Numbered from the stretch's first letter, positions 1-12,835 are shown. The stretch is DNA of 64,000 bases from Coenobita brevimanus (GCA_032717465.1 CM064655.1:20239051-20303050); one strand, 5' to 3'. The notes: generated by a model from the sequence alone, not told the origin. Program-made: numbers and translations.

Positions 1-578
1 TGAATATTACACTAGTTTATTACACTAGTTTTTAATATTTTCACTTTGTAGCTTGGAACTGTTCATTACATTAGGTTTAACATTTTATATTCCATGGTTG
101 TTCACTTTGCATTTCATCATGCAAAAATGCAAAGTTAATTTGCATCTAACTGAACAGTTGGATGAAGTTCAAATTTTTATATGAAACTTTTTCTGATGAA
201 TCCTATTAGTAACATTTTACAGAAATGATGGAGACTACTGTCAGTAATGAATATTATATCAGTTCAAATCTTATATTCTCCTGTTATGGGCTAGTGGTAT
301 GATAATCACATTACAAAGCATCTTGAACACTGCAACAACAGTTTAAGAAAAATGTGATAGTAGAGTATTAACCAAGCTTTCAAAGTTGACCAAAGTAAAT
401 ATTATGGTATTAATGTAACTTTTTATGTAATTGATACTAATATTAAGACCAAAAGCATTCATCATTACAGTTGTTGTTGTTGTATCCCCCTTCCTATCTT
501 AATAATGAAATTGCATCAATTTCTACACTATTATAGACTCATGTTCTAGCCTGACTGTTGTGGAAATGTCCATTGCAG

Positions 579-641
579 AAAACAATAAAGAAGCTCTTGC
601 AAGAGTCAAGGAGTGCCCAGCTGGCATCACTGTACAACATG
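579..641 (+). CDS. weak candidate host exon (63 nt)
   Basis: A 63-nt segment lies between an acceptor-like cattgcag and a donor-like gttaat. It is open in two frames; the phase 0 reading ends SAQLASLYNM. The upstream pyrimidine tract is poor and I do not recognise the peptide. It may be chance. Kept because its phase (0 to 0) would fit the next candidate at 1025. Confidence 0.15.
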
Positions 642-1024
642 GTTAATTTGTTTTAAGTATTATATAAGACAAAAATTTTGTTGTATGTCACTATTAGGTA
701 CATTTATGATTTGTCATTTGAGAGTACTCATTATACACTTTGTATCACAAGTGCTTAATAAGCTGATTGATTCAGCAGATGTTATGGACACTTGACTTGT
801 TCTTGATTAAAAAGAACAAAGATGTGTATTTTCACTCATTTAGAATACCAGTACTGTACACTAAAATTAGCCATTGCATGTTGTGTGCAATGATATGATC
901 AACAAATATACTTTGTCTCCTTTTCCTTCCTCATGCTTTAATATGCAGAAAACATACTACACATGCAACTATGACAGTTACATTATTCATGCATCATACT
1001 TCATGTTGTACCATCCATATACAG

Positions 1025-1085
1025 GGTAACTTTATTCCAGCTAATATAAAAGACTTCGCCCACTGCTTCATGTGGTGTCATATAG
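1025..1085 (+). CDS. weak candidate host exon (61 nt)
   Basis: The segment follows an acceptor-like catatacag and precedes a good donor, gtaaag. The phase 0 reading is GNFIPANIKDFAHCFMWCHI, followed by one extra base. It would continue the candidate at 579-641 without a stop, but its exit phase puts a stop into the candidate at 2008. Either an exon is missing or this is chance. No family recognised. Confidence 0.17.
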
Positions 1086-1648
1086 GTAAAGTGTACAATT
1101 TTAAAAGTGCTTTGTAAGCATCATGAACATTATTTTGGGGCATGGTTTTAATGTGTTATTCATGCTGTTACACAGCCACCATGAGGAGATGCATTCACAT
1201 AAGATATAATACCTTAACCCCTTGAATCCAGTGATGCTCTTTAACAATTTATCAATTTATTCTTGCTACTGCAAAGCAGTTTTTTTTTTTTTTTTTTCCC
1301 AGGTTGGAAGAGATGTCTTGCCATATGGGGAATAATAAAGGCTGCATGTAACCCCCTCAGTTAGAAAAAATAAATTAATAAATAAATGTCTTCAAACTGA
1401 ATAAAACATGGAAATAGCAAAAATTAAATGAAAAACATATAGTTGGATTAAAGAAGTTGTAAAGAAGTTACTTGGAATTTTGTTTTCTGCATAATCAATA
1501 ATTTGCCATAATTATTTTGTACAGCTATTCCCTGGCTACAGTGCAGATAACCTCAGTCAAAGTATCTTAATGGAGAATCCATTTGGTCAGAATAAATCAC
1601 CTTATTTCATAATTTTTAAGTAATGAAGAATCTGCCTAGACCAGTTGA

Positions 1649-1800
1649 AATGTCTTTGATAATTTGGCATTTTCCAACAGCATCTTGTAATGCCACAGAT
1701 ATCTGTTGATCAGCAGTACAGCTAGCTCTTATTGCAATGTCTTTGATAATTTGGCATTTTCCAACAGCATCTTGTAATGCCACAGATATCTGTTGATCAG
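1649..1800. repeat. two identical 65-bp direct repeats, period 87 bp
   Basis: The segments 1649-1713 and 1736-1800 read identically (starting aatgtctttg, ending gttgatcag) and are separated by 22 bp. This is a recent local tandem duplication with no coding content. Confidence 0.9.
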
Positions 1801-2007
1801 CTATGTCTCAGTATTTCAGTTAGGGAGAGAGGTGACAATAATATATAATAAATAGTTTATATTATATATATTTATATAGCTGTTGTCTGCAGTTACGATC
1901 AGTGAATAAATAGTATGCTCCTAGTTTTGTTACAGATAAATACAATCTGTTTGCACTATTTGCAAAATACTGTATGTTTCATGATGATATATGTTTCTGC
2001 TTTACAG

Positions 2008-2076
2008 ATGCAGTGTAAAGTTGTGACTATTTACTGTTCTGTCTTCAGTAATGACAATACACTTGAACTTGTCCAG
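2008..2076 (+). CDS. weak candidate host exon (69 nt)
   Basis: A 69-nt segment sits between a strong acceptor (tttctgctttacag) and a strong donor (cag/gtaaaa). Only phase 0 is open, including VVTIYCSVFSNDNTLELVQ. It has the best splice signals of the three candidates, but the peptide matches nothing I know and no partner exon in a compatible phase is certain. Confidence 0.22.
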
Positions 2077-2234
2077 GTAAAAATGTCTAAAATCACCCTT
2101 TACCATCAAAACTTCCAAAGTACCTCATAGTTAACTGACTAGTGACATGCAGTAGGTGAGATGTGCATGGCATTCATCTTACCTGTGCTCTGGTTTTACT
2201 TATCAAAACGGAAGATATAAATTGAGAACAAGTA

Positions 2235-2765
2235 CAGGCATACCCTGATTTAACAAATGTAATTGGTTATGTAAAAAACCCATCGCTGGGCGAAGTATTG
2301 TATCTCAGGGTAGATTTCACATGTACAGAATAGGGATGCATTTTTGAGCCTTGGGTTTCCTCCCAGCCTATTCCTAAACCCACTCAATTGAGTACAAAAA
2401 CAAGTTTCAAGCTAATCTAAACACCCAAATTGCTTTAAAACAAGCTAAGCAGAGCCTGAAAGCAGTTTATAACTCGCCTAAACCCAAAAATAAAATATGA
2501 AAATCATTGAAAATAAGTCTGGAAAAAACTAAGTTAATTGTACCCCAAAATGACAATGTTCACCCCCTATTACTGAAACACATTAATCTAAGTTGAAAAA
2601 CAGTTTATAAATCAACCTAAACACAAAATTTAAGTCTAAAATTTCATATAAATTGGTAAAAAAAAAAAAAATCATAATATCAGGTTTTGGCCATTGTTCG
2701 GCAGGATAGGGTGGTATTTCTACCCCCATTGCTGTTGTGGGGTATTGTATCTCGGGGTCTGCCTG
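2235..2765. mobile_element. Tigger/pogo-like non-autonomous TIR element
   Basis: The element begins CAGGCATACCCTGA and its far end, read on the other strand, begins CAGGCAGACCCCGA, giving imperfect terminal inverted repeats. A TA dinucleotide flanks each end (2233-2234 and 2766-2767). The CAGGCATACC-type terminus with a TA duplication is typical of Tigger/pogo-type Tc1/mariner elements. At 531 bp it holds no transposase ORF, so it would need an enzyme in trans. Confidence 0.7.
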
Positions 2766-2873
2766 TATATGTACTGTAGCTATTTTTTATTTACCAGTTT
2801 AAACAGTGTTGAAAGGATTTACTTACAAAAAAGGTTCCCTAGCTGTAGTTCCCTTATTACCATTAGCATTATA

Positions 2874-4812
2874 CAGGTAACTCGCACGGAACACGTGGGT
2901 TTCGTTCCTACGGTGCCGTGTTAGGTGCGAAATCGCGTATATTTAAACTACTCCTTATTTTGCTCCCTAGACCCCCCAAATGTGTTGTTTTGCTGTTATC
3001 TGTCACTGGTAATCACTAGAAAGCACTTTAAGTGGTTAGAAGGTTTATTTAATGTTATAGCCCACAAATACAGTACTCCAGAAGAAAACTTCAACACACA
3101 AATAATGTATGTAAACACAAGGAAACATTCCAACGCCGATCATAGGTAATCTTATAAATCAGGTTAACTGGTACCAGTGCTTTAACATACAAGTACATAC
3201 CAGAACTGTACATATTTAACTTAGAAATGCAGTACTGTGATATCGAATGATTTCAGTACTGTTAGGAATGGCTGGAAAAAAAAAATGTTATGAATACATT
3301 TTCACCTTTTTGATATATGTTTATGGTAGTTTCGAGTTATTTTTTACGTTCTCGTTGTGCCCATGCTTGGAAAAGGGAGCGAAAGAGTTGAATTTTCAGT
3401 CCTAAATGAGAAAACTGCACGTCCTCCAAGGCTAGACTCTGCCACGGGAGAATAAAGTGGAGGGTCAGTCCCATTAGCAATAAGGAAGTTGTGTCACAAC
3501 TTCCAGCTCCCACACCACGAGAATGGCTAAAAATAGAATCGTAATGCAGTTTCAGAACCAACACTAAGTCTAATTATTACGAATACAGATACAAAGCAGA
3601 AATAAATACGTTTACAGACGGGGAAAACGTACTTCTTCCGTCATAACATGTTCATCTTTATCATTTTACGTTCATCTTTATCATTTTACCTTGTTATTTT
3701 CGCAATATATATTGCTGTCTCGTAAACAGGGTGGTTGTTTGTGTTTTGCAAGGGAGGAAAAAGATTGTATTTTCTGTCTGGGTCGAGATAATGGGTGTAA
3801 CTATGTGTGGTTAGGCATGGCCACGAGCGAAAAAATCGTACATCCACTCGTCACGATAGCAGGTGGTGAACTGACAGATGATACATGAGAGGGTGAAGTC
3901 AAGGTCAGTCTCATGTCCCAGATTTTCGTTCACTTCCCGAAAATTTTCACAATTTTCTACACGTTGCATTGCATCAAGTGATCCAAACCATTACAGCAAA
4001 CCTGAGCAAATAGGTAAAGATACCAAGACAAAAATGTATTTTTCTCTTATTATAAGTCTTTAACGAACAAACAAAAAAGGCAATATTCCGACGCTGATCA
4101 TGGGTAACCATATAAATCAGGTTAACTGGTTACAAGGCTTTATTTAATGCTTTAATTGCTTACAAGTACATACCAGAACAGTAAATATTTAACTTACAAA
4201 TACAGTTTGTACTGTAGAAAAGCAGTACAGTAAGAGTTTAACGAACAAACAAAAAAGGCAATATTCCGACGCCGATCATGGGCAATCATATAATTCGGGT
4301 TAACTGGTTACAAGGCTTTATTTAATGATTTAACTTTATTTAAGTGCTTACAAGTACAGTACATATGAGAACAGTAAATATTTAACTTACAAATACTGTA
4401 CAGTACTGTGGAAAAAACGAACAAATAAAAAAGGCAATATTCTGACGCCTATCAGGTAAACTGGTTATAAGACTTTATTTCTTGCTTTAACGTTATTTAA
4501 TAGTACTTTAAGTTGCACATAAACTTACCAGAACAGTACAGTACTGTAAATATTTAACTTACAAATACTGTGCTACTGTACTCGGGAATGTCTCACTCAC
4601 TGAATAATTTCCCGCCTAGATCGTCACGTAATCAAAACAAACCGCGCGCTGCGGTGACGTTCGAGGATTTGATCTTTCAAAGGGCTCTCCTGCGTTAATA
4701 TGTAGTTTTCATAATGGTTTTTTAATCTTACGTTGTCTTATATGTATCCCAGCCCTTACCGTGTATAATTGCGAGCGCGTTCCGTGAGATCGTGTTCCGT
4801 GCGAGTTACCTG
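2874..4812. mobile_element. non-autonomous TIR DNA transposon, 1.94 kb
   Basis: The left end CAGGTAACTCGCACGG and the right end are perfect inverted copies over at least 22 bp, continuing to 24 bp with the TA at 2872-2873 and 4813-4814. The interior has no convincing transposase. It holds four copies of a unit of about 178 bp (one near 3110-3250, three in tandem at 4059-4590). Terminus and TA duplication fit a Tc1/mariner, pogo-like origin. The perfect TIRs suggest it is younger than its neighbour at 2235. Confidence 0.82.
4059..4590. repeat. tandem ~178-bp subrepeats inside the TIR element
   Basis: Three consecutive copies begin with an aacgaacaaa...ggcaatattc block near 4060, 4240 and 4420 (periods about 178 and 177 bp). 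Each contains caggttaactgg-like and atatttaacttaca blocks. A diverged fourth copy lies near 3110-3250. Confidence 0.85.
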
Positions 4813-5090
4813 TAATGTTGTTTTCCGTTAAATTGTATCCTGACTGTTTTCCATTTCAGATTAACCCTTTTGTGTTTATGGGTGCAGTGGAAATTTCACC
4901 CACTCGTCACCATTCGACGCAGGCTGTGTCTGTGCACATTTCACCCGCTCGTTACTCTTCGACACCAGTTGTCTCAAACGAAATGGACCCTGTTTTTTTT
5001 TTTTCGCTATAGAATGATTTTGCATCCATTTCTGGATGAAAACAAAGCGCTACATGCGTCCCTGTGTATCCGTCCGCCGCACTCAACCCA

Positions 5091-5093
<3 letters not shown>

Positions 5094-5146
<53 letters not shown>

Positions 5147-5201
5147 TGGATAGATAGATAGATAGGTAGGTAGGAAGGTAGATATATATATATATATATA
5201 T
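5094..5201. repeat. AT / GATA / GGTA microsatellite
   Basis: An (AT)n run is followed by gatagata and ggtaggta motifs and a second AT run. Sequence 4813-5093, between the TIR element and this microsatellite, holds nothing I can identify. Confidence 0.95.
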
Positions 5202-5299
5202 AAAATTTTCTTTTGTCTTATTTTATATAAAGTAATCAAACATGTATTTATACTAAAAGAAAATATAAATATTAACATAAGACAATTTCCTTACGCATT

Positions 5300-6149
5300 C
5301 TGTAAAATCAGCCCTAATTGTCTATCTATCTATATGCATTCTGTAAAATCAGCCCTAATTGTCTATCTGTCTATCTATTGCCAGATGCCATAATCCCGTC
5401 AGGGGTGGCCATTAGACTTTGAGTTATTTGTTTTACGGGGAGGGGCACCAGCCCATTTGTTGACACGTAGGGAGCACGTATAATTTGGTTATATGGTTAC
5501 CACCCAGTGTTGTAAATGGTTTTTTGGCTTACAGGAAACCATTTGGTTTGTTACTCTATGTAAAGCCACCTGTAAAGGAAAGAAAAGCAATAAGAAGTGA
5601 CAGGAAAGGTGGGAGAAATAGGAAGAGAGGAGGGCAGGCACAGAAAAAGAATGATAAAGGCTAAGGAAGAAGTAGGCAGCACCACATCAAGTGAGTGGAT
5701 GATGGTCACCACCACCTACACCTACAGTAATTCTTTATACACCAAATTGTAGCCAAGTAAAATCCCCATAACTTTTTCTCTGTAACATTTACCATAAAAA
5801 TTATATTTCTAAGAGAAAGACAAGTATAGGTAAAAACATCATATATTAAGGCATAATTTATATTCAGCTAATCTTTTTTGCAACACCAGAAGCAATACAT
5901 TTATTCAGGATTATGTGGCAAGAAAAATCAAGAAGATAAAAGCAAAAGAAAAGGCAGGGGAAAAAATCGTTTAGCAACATTTAGGCCATGCACTACAGCA
6001 GTCACACAGTGAAGCACGAGCGTAAGATAATTTCCTTTTGCGTTCCATAAAATTAGCCCTAATTGCCCTACAGTAATTCTTTGTACACCATAATGTAGCC
6101 AAATAAATTCACTGTAAATTTTTCTCAGTAACATGTTCCATAAAAATAA

Positions 6150-6182
<33 letters not shown>

Positions 6183-6264
6183 TATGATAAATTAAGGCAT
6201 AATTTACATTTGGCTGATCTTTTTTACGGCAGCATAAGCAAGTACATTTGTTCAGGTTACGATG
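5300..6264. repeat. diverged direct duplication
   Basis: A block starting near 5305 (attctgtaaaatcagccctaattg) recurs at 5337 and, diverged, near 6034. A longer block at 5716-5926 (cagtaattctttatacacca to the attcagg stretch) recurs at 6066-6264 with small indels. The SINE-like repeat at 5360-5730 lies between the copies. No coding content. Confidence 0.6.
5360..5730 (-). mobile_element. SINE-like dispersed repeat, copy 1
   Basis: Homologous to 6480-6790 and 28262-28615. On the minus strand it holds a short hairpin (about aaatggtttcct / aggaaaccattt) and ends with a tail reading approximately ggccacccct, gggattatggcatc, then GATA repeats. The same tail occurs at the end of the RTE-like LINE fragment near 9210-9250, so this is probably a non-autonomous element mobilised by that LINE. 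Family name unknown. Confidence 0.6.
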
Positions 6265-6479
6265 AAAAAAATTATACGATTATCAAAGCATAAATAAGGG
6301 TGTGAGGATAAATTGTTCATGAACTGTTAAGTCTGCAGGAATAGCGCAGTAATGGAGGGTCTCAGTGTGTGGCCTTGGGGGCCGAGGCCTGCATCCCAAG
6401 TACTTGCTTGTGGTGGGAGGCAGCTTGCTTAGAATGGTAACGAGAGGGTTAATACAGCAGTTTGTATTCCATATTGGTA

Positions 6480-6790
6480 GGTGGCGGTACACACCATCCA
6501 CTCGCTCAATGTAGTGCTGCTCGCGGGTGACTGCCCTGTCCTTTCTTCCTTGTTTCCTTCCATCCTCTTCCATCTTTCTTTCCTTCGTTCCTTGCTCTTC
6601 CTTATGCCAATAGTTGACTCTACACTCCCTCTTTTGTCTATTTTTTCATTCATTCTTTCATCTTCTGCCTATGAATGACTCTACACTGAGTGACAAGCCA
6701 AATGGTTTCCTGTACACCAGGAAACCATTTACTACGGATGGTAGTCTTATTACCAAATTGTAGCACTGGGTGGTTTAGTGGGTAATTAAG
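6480..6790 (+). mobile_element. SINE-like dispersed repeat, copy 2 (lacks tail)
   Basis: Shares the catccactcg...gtagtgctgc head, the pyrimidine-rich middle and the aaatggtttcctg...caggaaaccattt hairpin (about 6701-6731) with copies at 5360 and 28262. The gatagata tail is missing, so it is truncated. Confidence 0.6.
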
Positions 6791-8336
6791 GCTCTCCAAT
6801 TGGATTGAGCCTGTGAAGGTTTATATCCAAGGGATGATTGGGGTTTATTGCCCATGTAATGCCATTCAGGGATGAGTGAGGCAGATTACTCTCAAATGTC
6901 AGGACCAACTTGCCCAGCCCTGGGCTCCTATGCTCCTCACTGGGCAGCACAGGATTAGATGATGATGATGTATTCCATATGTGTGCACTTCATAAGTTTC
7001 CACATGTGTACCCTGCATGACCCCCAAGGTTTAAAACTGGAGATGTTCAGCTGTATTATTCATCACATTTGGTAGCTTTCAGGCATTTTTCACTATTAGA
7101 TGTTAATTTGATTGTGTTGTTGCAGCTGACTGCAATAATGGAGAATAAAAGAGCTTAAAACTGCTACTGAATACTGAACTTTCTTTGTATTTAACTTTTC
7201 ATCCCAGTAGATCAGATTATTACCTTTTTTTCACTAATGATGATGATGATGACAGCGACAATAACTAATGTTGTACAGTAATGGTAAGCAGTACTTTTCA
7301 TCACTTCTATCCTAATGGTATATATGGCCAGGGGTGATCTTTCATACTCATTACAAACTAAACATTACTGTATAATAATGTTTGTAATTACCAGGCTTGA
7401 AATGCTCAAAGTAAAGTATCAGGATCCCATTTGTCATCATTTAGTGTGCTTCTGTAGTAATGCACTGATCCTACTTAATATATGTAATACAGTTTACAGT
7501 ATTCCACTAGCCCAAAATGGATAGATTAAATTTTAATACTCCAGGGATTGTTTGTGTGTGCTTGAGTGTGTACTGGATTTATGTCAAACTTTGTGAGGTG
7601 GCTACAGCATTGTATTAATACACACAAAAATTAAAGAATTGGGCACAGCATGTCATGCTGAATTGGGCATAGATTTCATAAAACATATGCAGCTTTACAA
7701 CACTGGTTTTAAGTTTTCCTTCACATCATCAATGTGAGGATGTACTTTTGATTTTTTTTGCTGCTGCTACTACCAGATTGTTTTATTCAGCTTTGGAGAG
7801 ACTTGAGGTTTTCCTTATATATAACATTTGGAGGTAGCAAGAATAAAGTAGGAAATATGTCCTCAGACTGAAGGGGTTAAGGTAACTAATGTAATTCTGT
7901 TCTCTCATGCATATTGTCTTTATGGTACTGCAGTTATATGGGGCATAAGGTTCCAGCAAATACCATATAACCAAACATCATTGAAGGTGTTATTAATTTG
8001 TCATAATTATGCAAGACATTTCCTTAGAGTCCCTTTCAGCTCTAAGAAACAGCAGTATACTGAAAGAGCTTAAAGATCAGAATTAATACAGTTATGTGGT
8101 GCATATGACATTGACTTTATAATGACTGGTATGGCAGTGAGGACGCCGAATTTCAGGATAAAGATAAAAGTATATTCATATAATGATCAGTTGATGGTGT
8201 TATGTTTGCAGATCAAAAGTGTTACTAGTGGTTTCTCAGTATGGTGTATCTCATTGATATAATACTATGCATATAATACTTTCTTTTGTCCTTTCTTCAT
8301 TTACCCTTTCTGTCCTCATACCTGAAATCTATATGC

Positions 8337-8382
<46 letters not shown>

Positions 8383-8649
8383 ATCAGAGTATATACAGGT
8401 ATTGTACAGCAAAAATTGTTTGAAAAAAACAAAAACAATAATGAGTCTTGTTTACTTATTTCCTTTTCCAAATGGATATTAAAATTGCCGAAGAAGATTA
8501 CTATATAAACCTTTTATTTCAGTAATAAGTTGCAAGCACTGTTTTGTTTAGGGTTATTATTATTATTTTTTTTTTTTCAGTACTGCTGCATTTACTGATA
8601 TAAAACTTTGTCACATCCACCAATTAGTGGAAGCTTCAGTGTGAGTGCA
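6791..8649. other. non-coding stretch
   Basis: No recognisable gene. AT-rich, with short GAT triplet runs (about 6960 and 7240) and a (GA)n microsatellite at 8339-8380. Confidence 0.6.
8339..8380. repeat. (GA)n microsatellite
   Basis: A perfect GA dinucleotide run of about 21 units. Confidence 0.98.
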
Positions 8650-9250
8650 TTTAAGTACTGTACCTGGGTAGTGTGATGAGCAAGGGTGGAAGTTTGGAGA
8701 GTGAAGTGCTTGAAAGGGTACAACAAGGAAGAAAGGGTGCTGGTTTCCTGAAAGAAGTGATAAGAAACAGGGAAGTGAGCAAGGAAGTGAAAAAGTTACT
8801 ACATGACAGTATTGTGATACCAACTCTAATTTATGAAAGTGAACCTTGGACCTTCTTGGAGGGACAGAAGTCAAGAGTGAAAGCAGTGGAAATGAGTTAT
8901 TTGAGAGGAGCATGTGGAGTCATATGAAGAGAGAGCCTGACAAATGAGGATGTGAGGGAGCATTGTGGTGTGGATGTAGATGTGATAGGAAGCATTAGGA
9001 GAAACACTTTGAGGTGGTTTGGCCATGTGGAGAGGATGGAGAGAGAGAGACTGATGAGGAGAGTGTTGTGTGAGTGAGGTAGAGGGGGGGAGAGGGAGGG
9101 GGAGGCCAAGGATGAGATGGAGGGATGGATTGGAGAGGTGTATGAAAGAGCTGGGAGCAGGGCAGTGAAATGGCGGGGGACAGGGCGATGTCGAAGCAAT
9201 TTGTTTGTGGCCACCCCTTATGGGATTAAGGCATCTGGCAGTCGATAGAT
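8650..9250 (+). pseudogene. RTE-like LINE reverse transcriptase, 3' fragment
   Basis: The longest open piece (8673-8927) reads SLESEVLERVQQGRK ... VIPTLIYESEPWTF, and after a stop the same frame continues NTLRWFGHVERM. The pattern 'tLiYesEtWt ... RwfGHveRM' is characteristic of the region C-terminal to the RT catalytic core in RTE-like and related LINEs. The catalytic palm is absent, so this is a 5'-truncated dead copy with an in-frame stop near 8925. It ends near 9240 with a GATA tail shared with the SINE-like repeats at 5360 and 28262. Confidence 0.8.
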
Positions 9251-10956
9251 AGATATATTCAAGTATGTGATATTTGTCAAGATATTATTGTACCCAGATA
9301 CCACTAGGAATAAACTAATTTATACTCTAGTGCATGCTAATTGTTTGGAATACAAATTGGCATTTCTTCATTACATATTTTACAGTATGCTAGACTTTTA
9401 AATATGCACAACCTGTTAAAAAATGTTTATTTCCATATTTTAACTTGCATACTAACTATATGAAATTACCTTTACACATAGGAATACTCCTCTATTTTGT
9501 TTTAGTGAGACTGTCAAGTGTGGCATCCATCTCCCCTTTACTTTATTCTTGATCACCATTATAGACCTTTTCAAAGAGCCCACTATTCTGATAAGAAGAG
9601 GAAAGAAACTGTTTCCTCTTAATGCGTGGTCTACCCACCTCATTCCAAATTACCTCCACTATATTTATTCATTCCTACTACATCACTCTTCTGTTCACTC
9701 CTTCATTCCATACTAATATCTTCTTACTGTAGCCAGTGGGTTTTGAATTACTGTGTAATATGAATCAGGGCTGGATAATGATCTTATATCTATTACATCT
9801 GGAAGCACTGTCAATTAGTTTCGTGTGGTTAGGCTGTTTGCTTATGCCCAAGCCAGTACATGTACTGTATTCTTAACCCATGCAAGTCAGCCATGGATGC
9901 CAAACCATGTAGATAAATATTGTATTTCATATGAAGTGTTGGCATCACACACTTCCATGGTCACTACATCTTGAAGGCAGTAGCATCATCAAAATGATCA
10001 TCGTCATGACCTGTTTACATTTTTTCTGACTGCAGTATATGGTTTATGACAAGAAAGTCAGTCACTTGTATTTAATACAGTAGTGCAAATACTAGTTCCC
10101 TAGAAGCGGTTTTCTTGGTATGCAGTTAAATCATAATTTACTCTTTGTATAATACTTGGTGATGCAAGTGTATTGGCAAATTATGAAGTGAGAGTCTTTT
10201 TCCGATGCTGAATTTATACTACTGTTGTATTATGAGTCACAGAAGTATCGGTGTACAATATGCGTGAAACGTTTGGGACCACAGAACAAAGGTCATTTAT
10301 ATATAAGTGTCTGACCTACCACACTTTTGTAGCCCTGATGTCGGGAGGTGTCATAATTTATATCGCCAACAGGCAATATCCTCTTGCAAGCATATAGCAA
10401 ATGTATATAAACAGACATTGTTCATACACAGTGAGACACTGGTAAGCATCAGCAATTGTTTGAATGTTTTCAGTAGGCATCGGACCCCCTGTACTCCTTT
10501 ACTTTTGTGGCCCATAGTACATCAATAATGTAATACTGTTCAGACACATGTCCCCAATGTAGTGTTATTGGAATGAACTGTTCTTGAATGTTTAAAGATA
10601 TATTCATAGTTCACATTGTACACCATTAGTAATCCCATCAGTAATTTCATTTTTGTCTATTTATTTATTTATTTATTTATTTTTGTCTTGATTCTCCAAG
10701 GGTATTTTACTCAGTGTAGGAAGAACTTTTCAAACCAGAGGGGCTAGATTTAGCCTTCAATAATCCCTTTACTATGATAGGTTCATCCTGGGCTGAATTA
10801 CTGTATCTAGTGGTAGCAAGCATATATTTGAAAAGATATAATTGTACTGAAGGAGTTAAGTACTGTACTGGTAGTGAATTTGTGAAAAAAAGGAATTACT
10901 GTGATTGGTTGACTTATGTTTAAATTTGTAGTTTTATTGACATGGATTGGGTTGCT

Positions 10957-10991
<35 letters not shown>

Positions 10992-12311
10992 TGCTACCTC
11001 TAAATGAAAGGTTGAGGCTGTACAGTATAGCAACCAAATGATATCACATGAAGCAGTTTCATAGTAACAATCATAAAGTTGCCCATCATATTATATCTAT
11101 GTGCTTTAGAACATAAATGAATTTACACAAACAGTTTTCTTAAAACATTTCAACACACCTTGTTACTGCTGCTCATTCATCATCCACAAATTAGTATCTT
11201 TGCATCATGAGTTTTGGCAATAATTTCTGCAAACTGTATTTGTGCCTTTCCTTTGTATTTAAATAATCTTACTTAATTATATAAAATTAATATTTTTATC
11301 CCTAAAAATTATCAGTTTAGTTTGTTACTATGTACTCCTGTAATCTGCTATGATCACCTTAAACACTGTGCCATAAGTCCAGCCTTCATGATGCAATGGT
11401 AATTTGCTAATGACTGTACTTGTTCCATTTAGTTATACCTTCAGTCTTGCCATGTTTTGTTTACCCTTCCTATTCTCTTTCAAAATTCAGTATGGTAGCA
11501 GTAATTAATGTGACTGCTGATGTGTTATTGTGTCCACATTAGGTGAAAAGGCTAAGTTATTTTTCTCAAGCTGACACATTATAGTTTTTTCAGCTGAGGG
11601 AATTTCTAGTAATCAGAAGGTTCAAAACTCTCAGTTAACCTTTGGAATGCATGAATTGTCCTCACTCGAATGCAGTTTAAATAAAAGACCGAAGTGCAAC
11701 CATGGCAGCGAAAGGGTTAACATCATGTAATTGTCGTAACTGATGTTTCATTCATTCATTGCCAGACGCCATGTATCCCAAACGGGGTGGCCAAGGGCTT
11801 CGAGTTAATTGTTGGTAACCTAATATTTTCTGGTAACTAGTTGAGAAGTTCACTGTGTTTGATAATACTGTCTGAAGGCAATTTAAAATAATATATGCAG
11901 TCATATTAAGTACTATTACTGCTGTAGGTGGGATTCAGTGGTTTATTCCACATGAGCCTGTCTGTTTCCTTTCTCTTTCTCTCCCTTCTTTCTTTGATGT
12001 AAACTTTATCCATTTAAGTACTACCCTTCCCTAGCCCATGTAACATCTTTCCTCTCTTCCTGATGTCCCATTATCCCTGATGCATGTCAACTCACATACG
12101 TCATTTTGTTGCAACAATTTGTAAATAATAAAAATTTTTATCATGATGAAAGATCTCACTTCTCCTTATTCATGATGATAGCCTTATATCAGTACCACAT
12201 TATATTGCTAAGTGTTGGAGGCATTGAAACTTTGGTATTTCTGACTGAGTATAATACACCTGAGACAAAGAGAAGCAACTGTGACTTCAGTTTGGGAGCA
12301 AAGCCTCCCCA
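9251..12311. other. non-coding stretch
   Basis: No gene recognised. AT-rich, with a poly-T run at 10958-10988 and a short remnant of the RTE/SINE tail at about 11752-11815 on the minus strand. Small ORFs here have no protein-like features. Confidence 0.6.
11752..11815 (-). repeat. remnant of RTE/SINE 3' tail
   Basis: Reads gccagacgcc atgtatccc ... ggggtggcc, matching the tail at 5380-5412 with substitutions. No body is attached. Confidence 0.45.
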
Positions 12312-12830
12312 TTGATCCCTGAGTCATGTGACAAGGACCTCAATCGACCTGGCAGGGCACCATCTTCCACAAGGGGGCAGTTGCTCCCAGTGCTATTTTT
12401 TACACAATGTACAATGATTCTCCATCAGTCATTTCCTTCCTCCTCACACTTGCCACAGAAACTGAGAGCAGTCTTCAGCCCCAAACATGATGCATTTGCT
12501 CAGTTTGCTCCGTACCCATCACAGAGACAAAACAAACACGTAGATCTGTTCAATGCCATTCTTGAAGATAATGGATCCACAGTACATGCACTACAGTTGC
12601 AAATACCAGACAACACAACTGCACATGACTATGTGACAGGTGTAACACCTCCACTAACATTCCTCCTGTCACACCAAACACAATTCCCCCTGCCCTCCTC
12701 AACTTCCCTCCTCATACAGCCACTGCCACCACAACTTAGCCCTTATACACAAACACTACACCTACAACACAGACCCACACTAGATGGACACCACTGTCAA
12801 CATACAACATATTATTACAGCTCATTATTG
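12312..12830 (+). other. unclassified ORF fragment split by solo LTR G
   Basis: One frame is open from 12312 and runs into the LTR inserted at 12836, making a 248-codon ORF of which about 172 codons precede the LTR. The peptide is Pro/Ser/Gln/His-rich in its second half and matches no family I know. The host frame resumes at 14338. Because the two sides join at a GTGAC target duplication, any function predates the insertion. It could be part of an older transposon. Confidence 0.3.
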
Positions 12831-12835
12831 GTGAC

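Larger units (their letters stand above)
1..2234. other. AT-rich non-coding stretch
   Basis: No ORF here resembles a known protein. The sequence is AT-rich with a poly-T run at 1280-1297, an AT-rich simple stretch near 1840-1880 and a duplicated 65-bp segment (1649-1800). Three short segments bounded by AG/GT splice-like signals are listed separately with low confidence. It could be an intron or intergenic DNA of a host gene. Confidence 0.6.

Noticed and set aside
4870..5278. ORFs across the AT microsatellite
   Set aside because: Their length comes from the repeated Tyr/Ile codons of the AT run.
8611..9214. Minus-strand ORFs at 8611-8913 and 8897-9214
   Set aside because: Antisense of the RTE-like fragment; the WFGHVERM motif is on the + strand.
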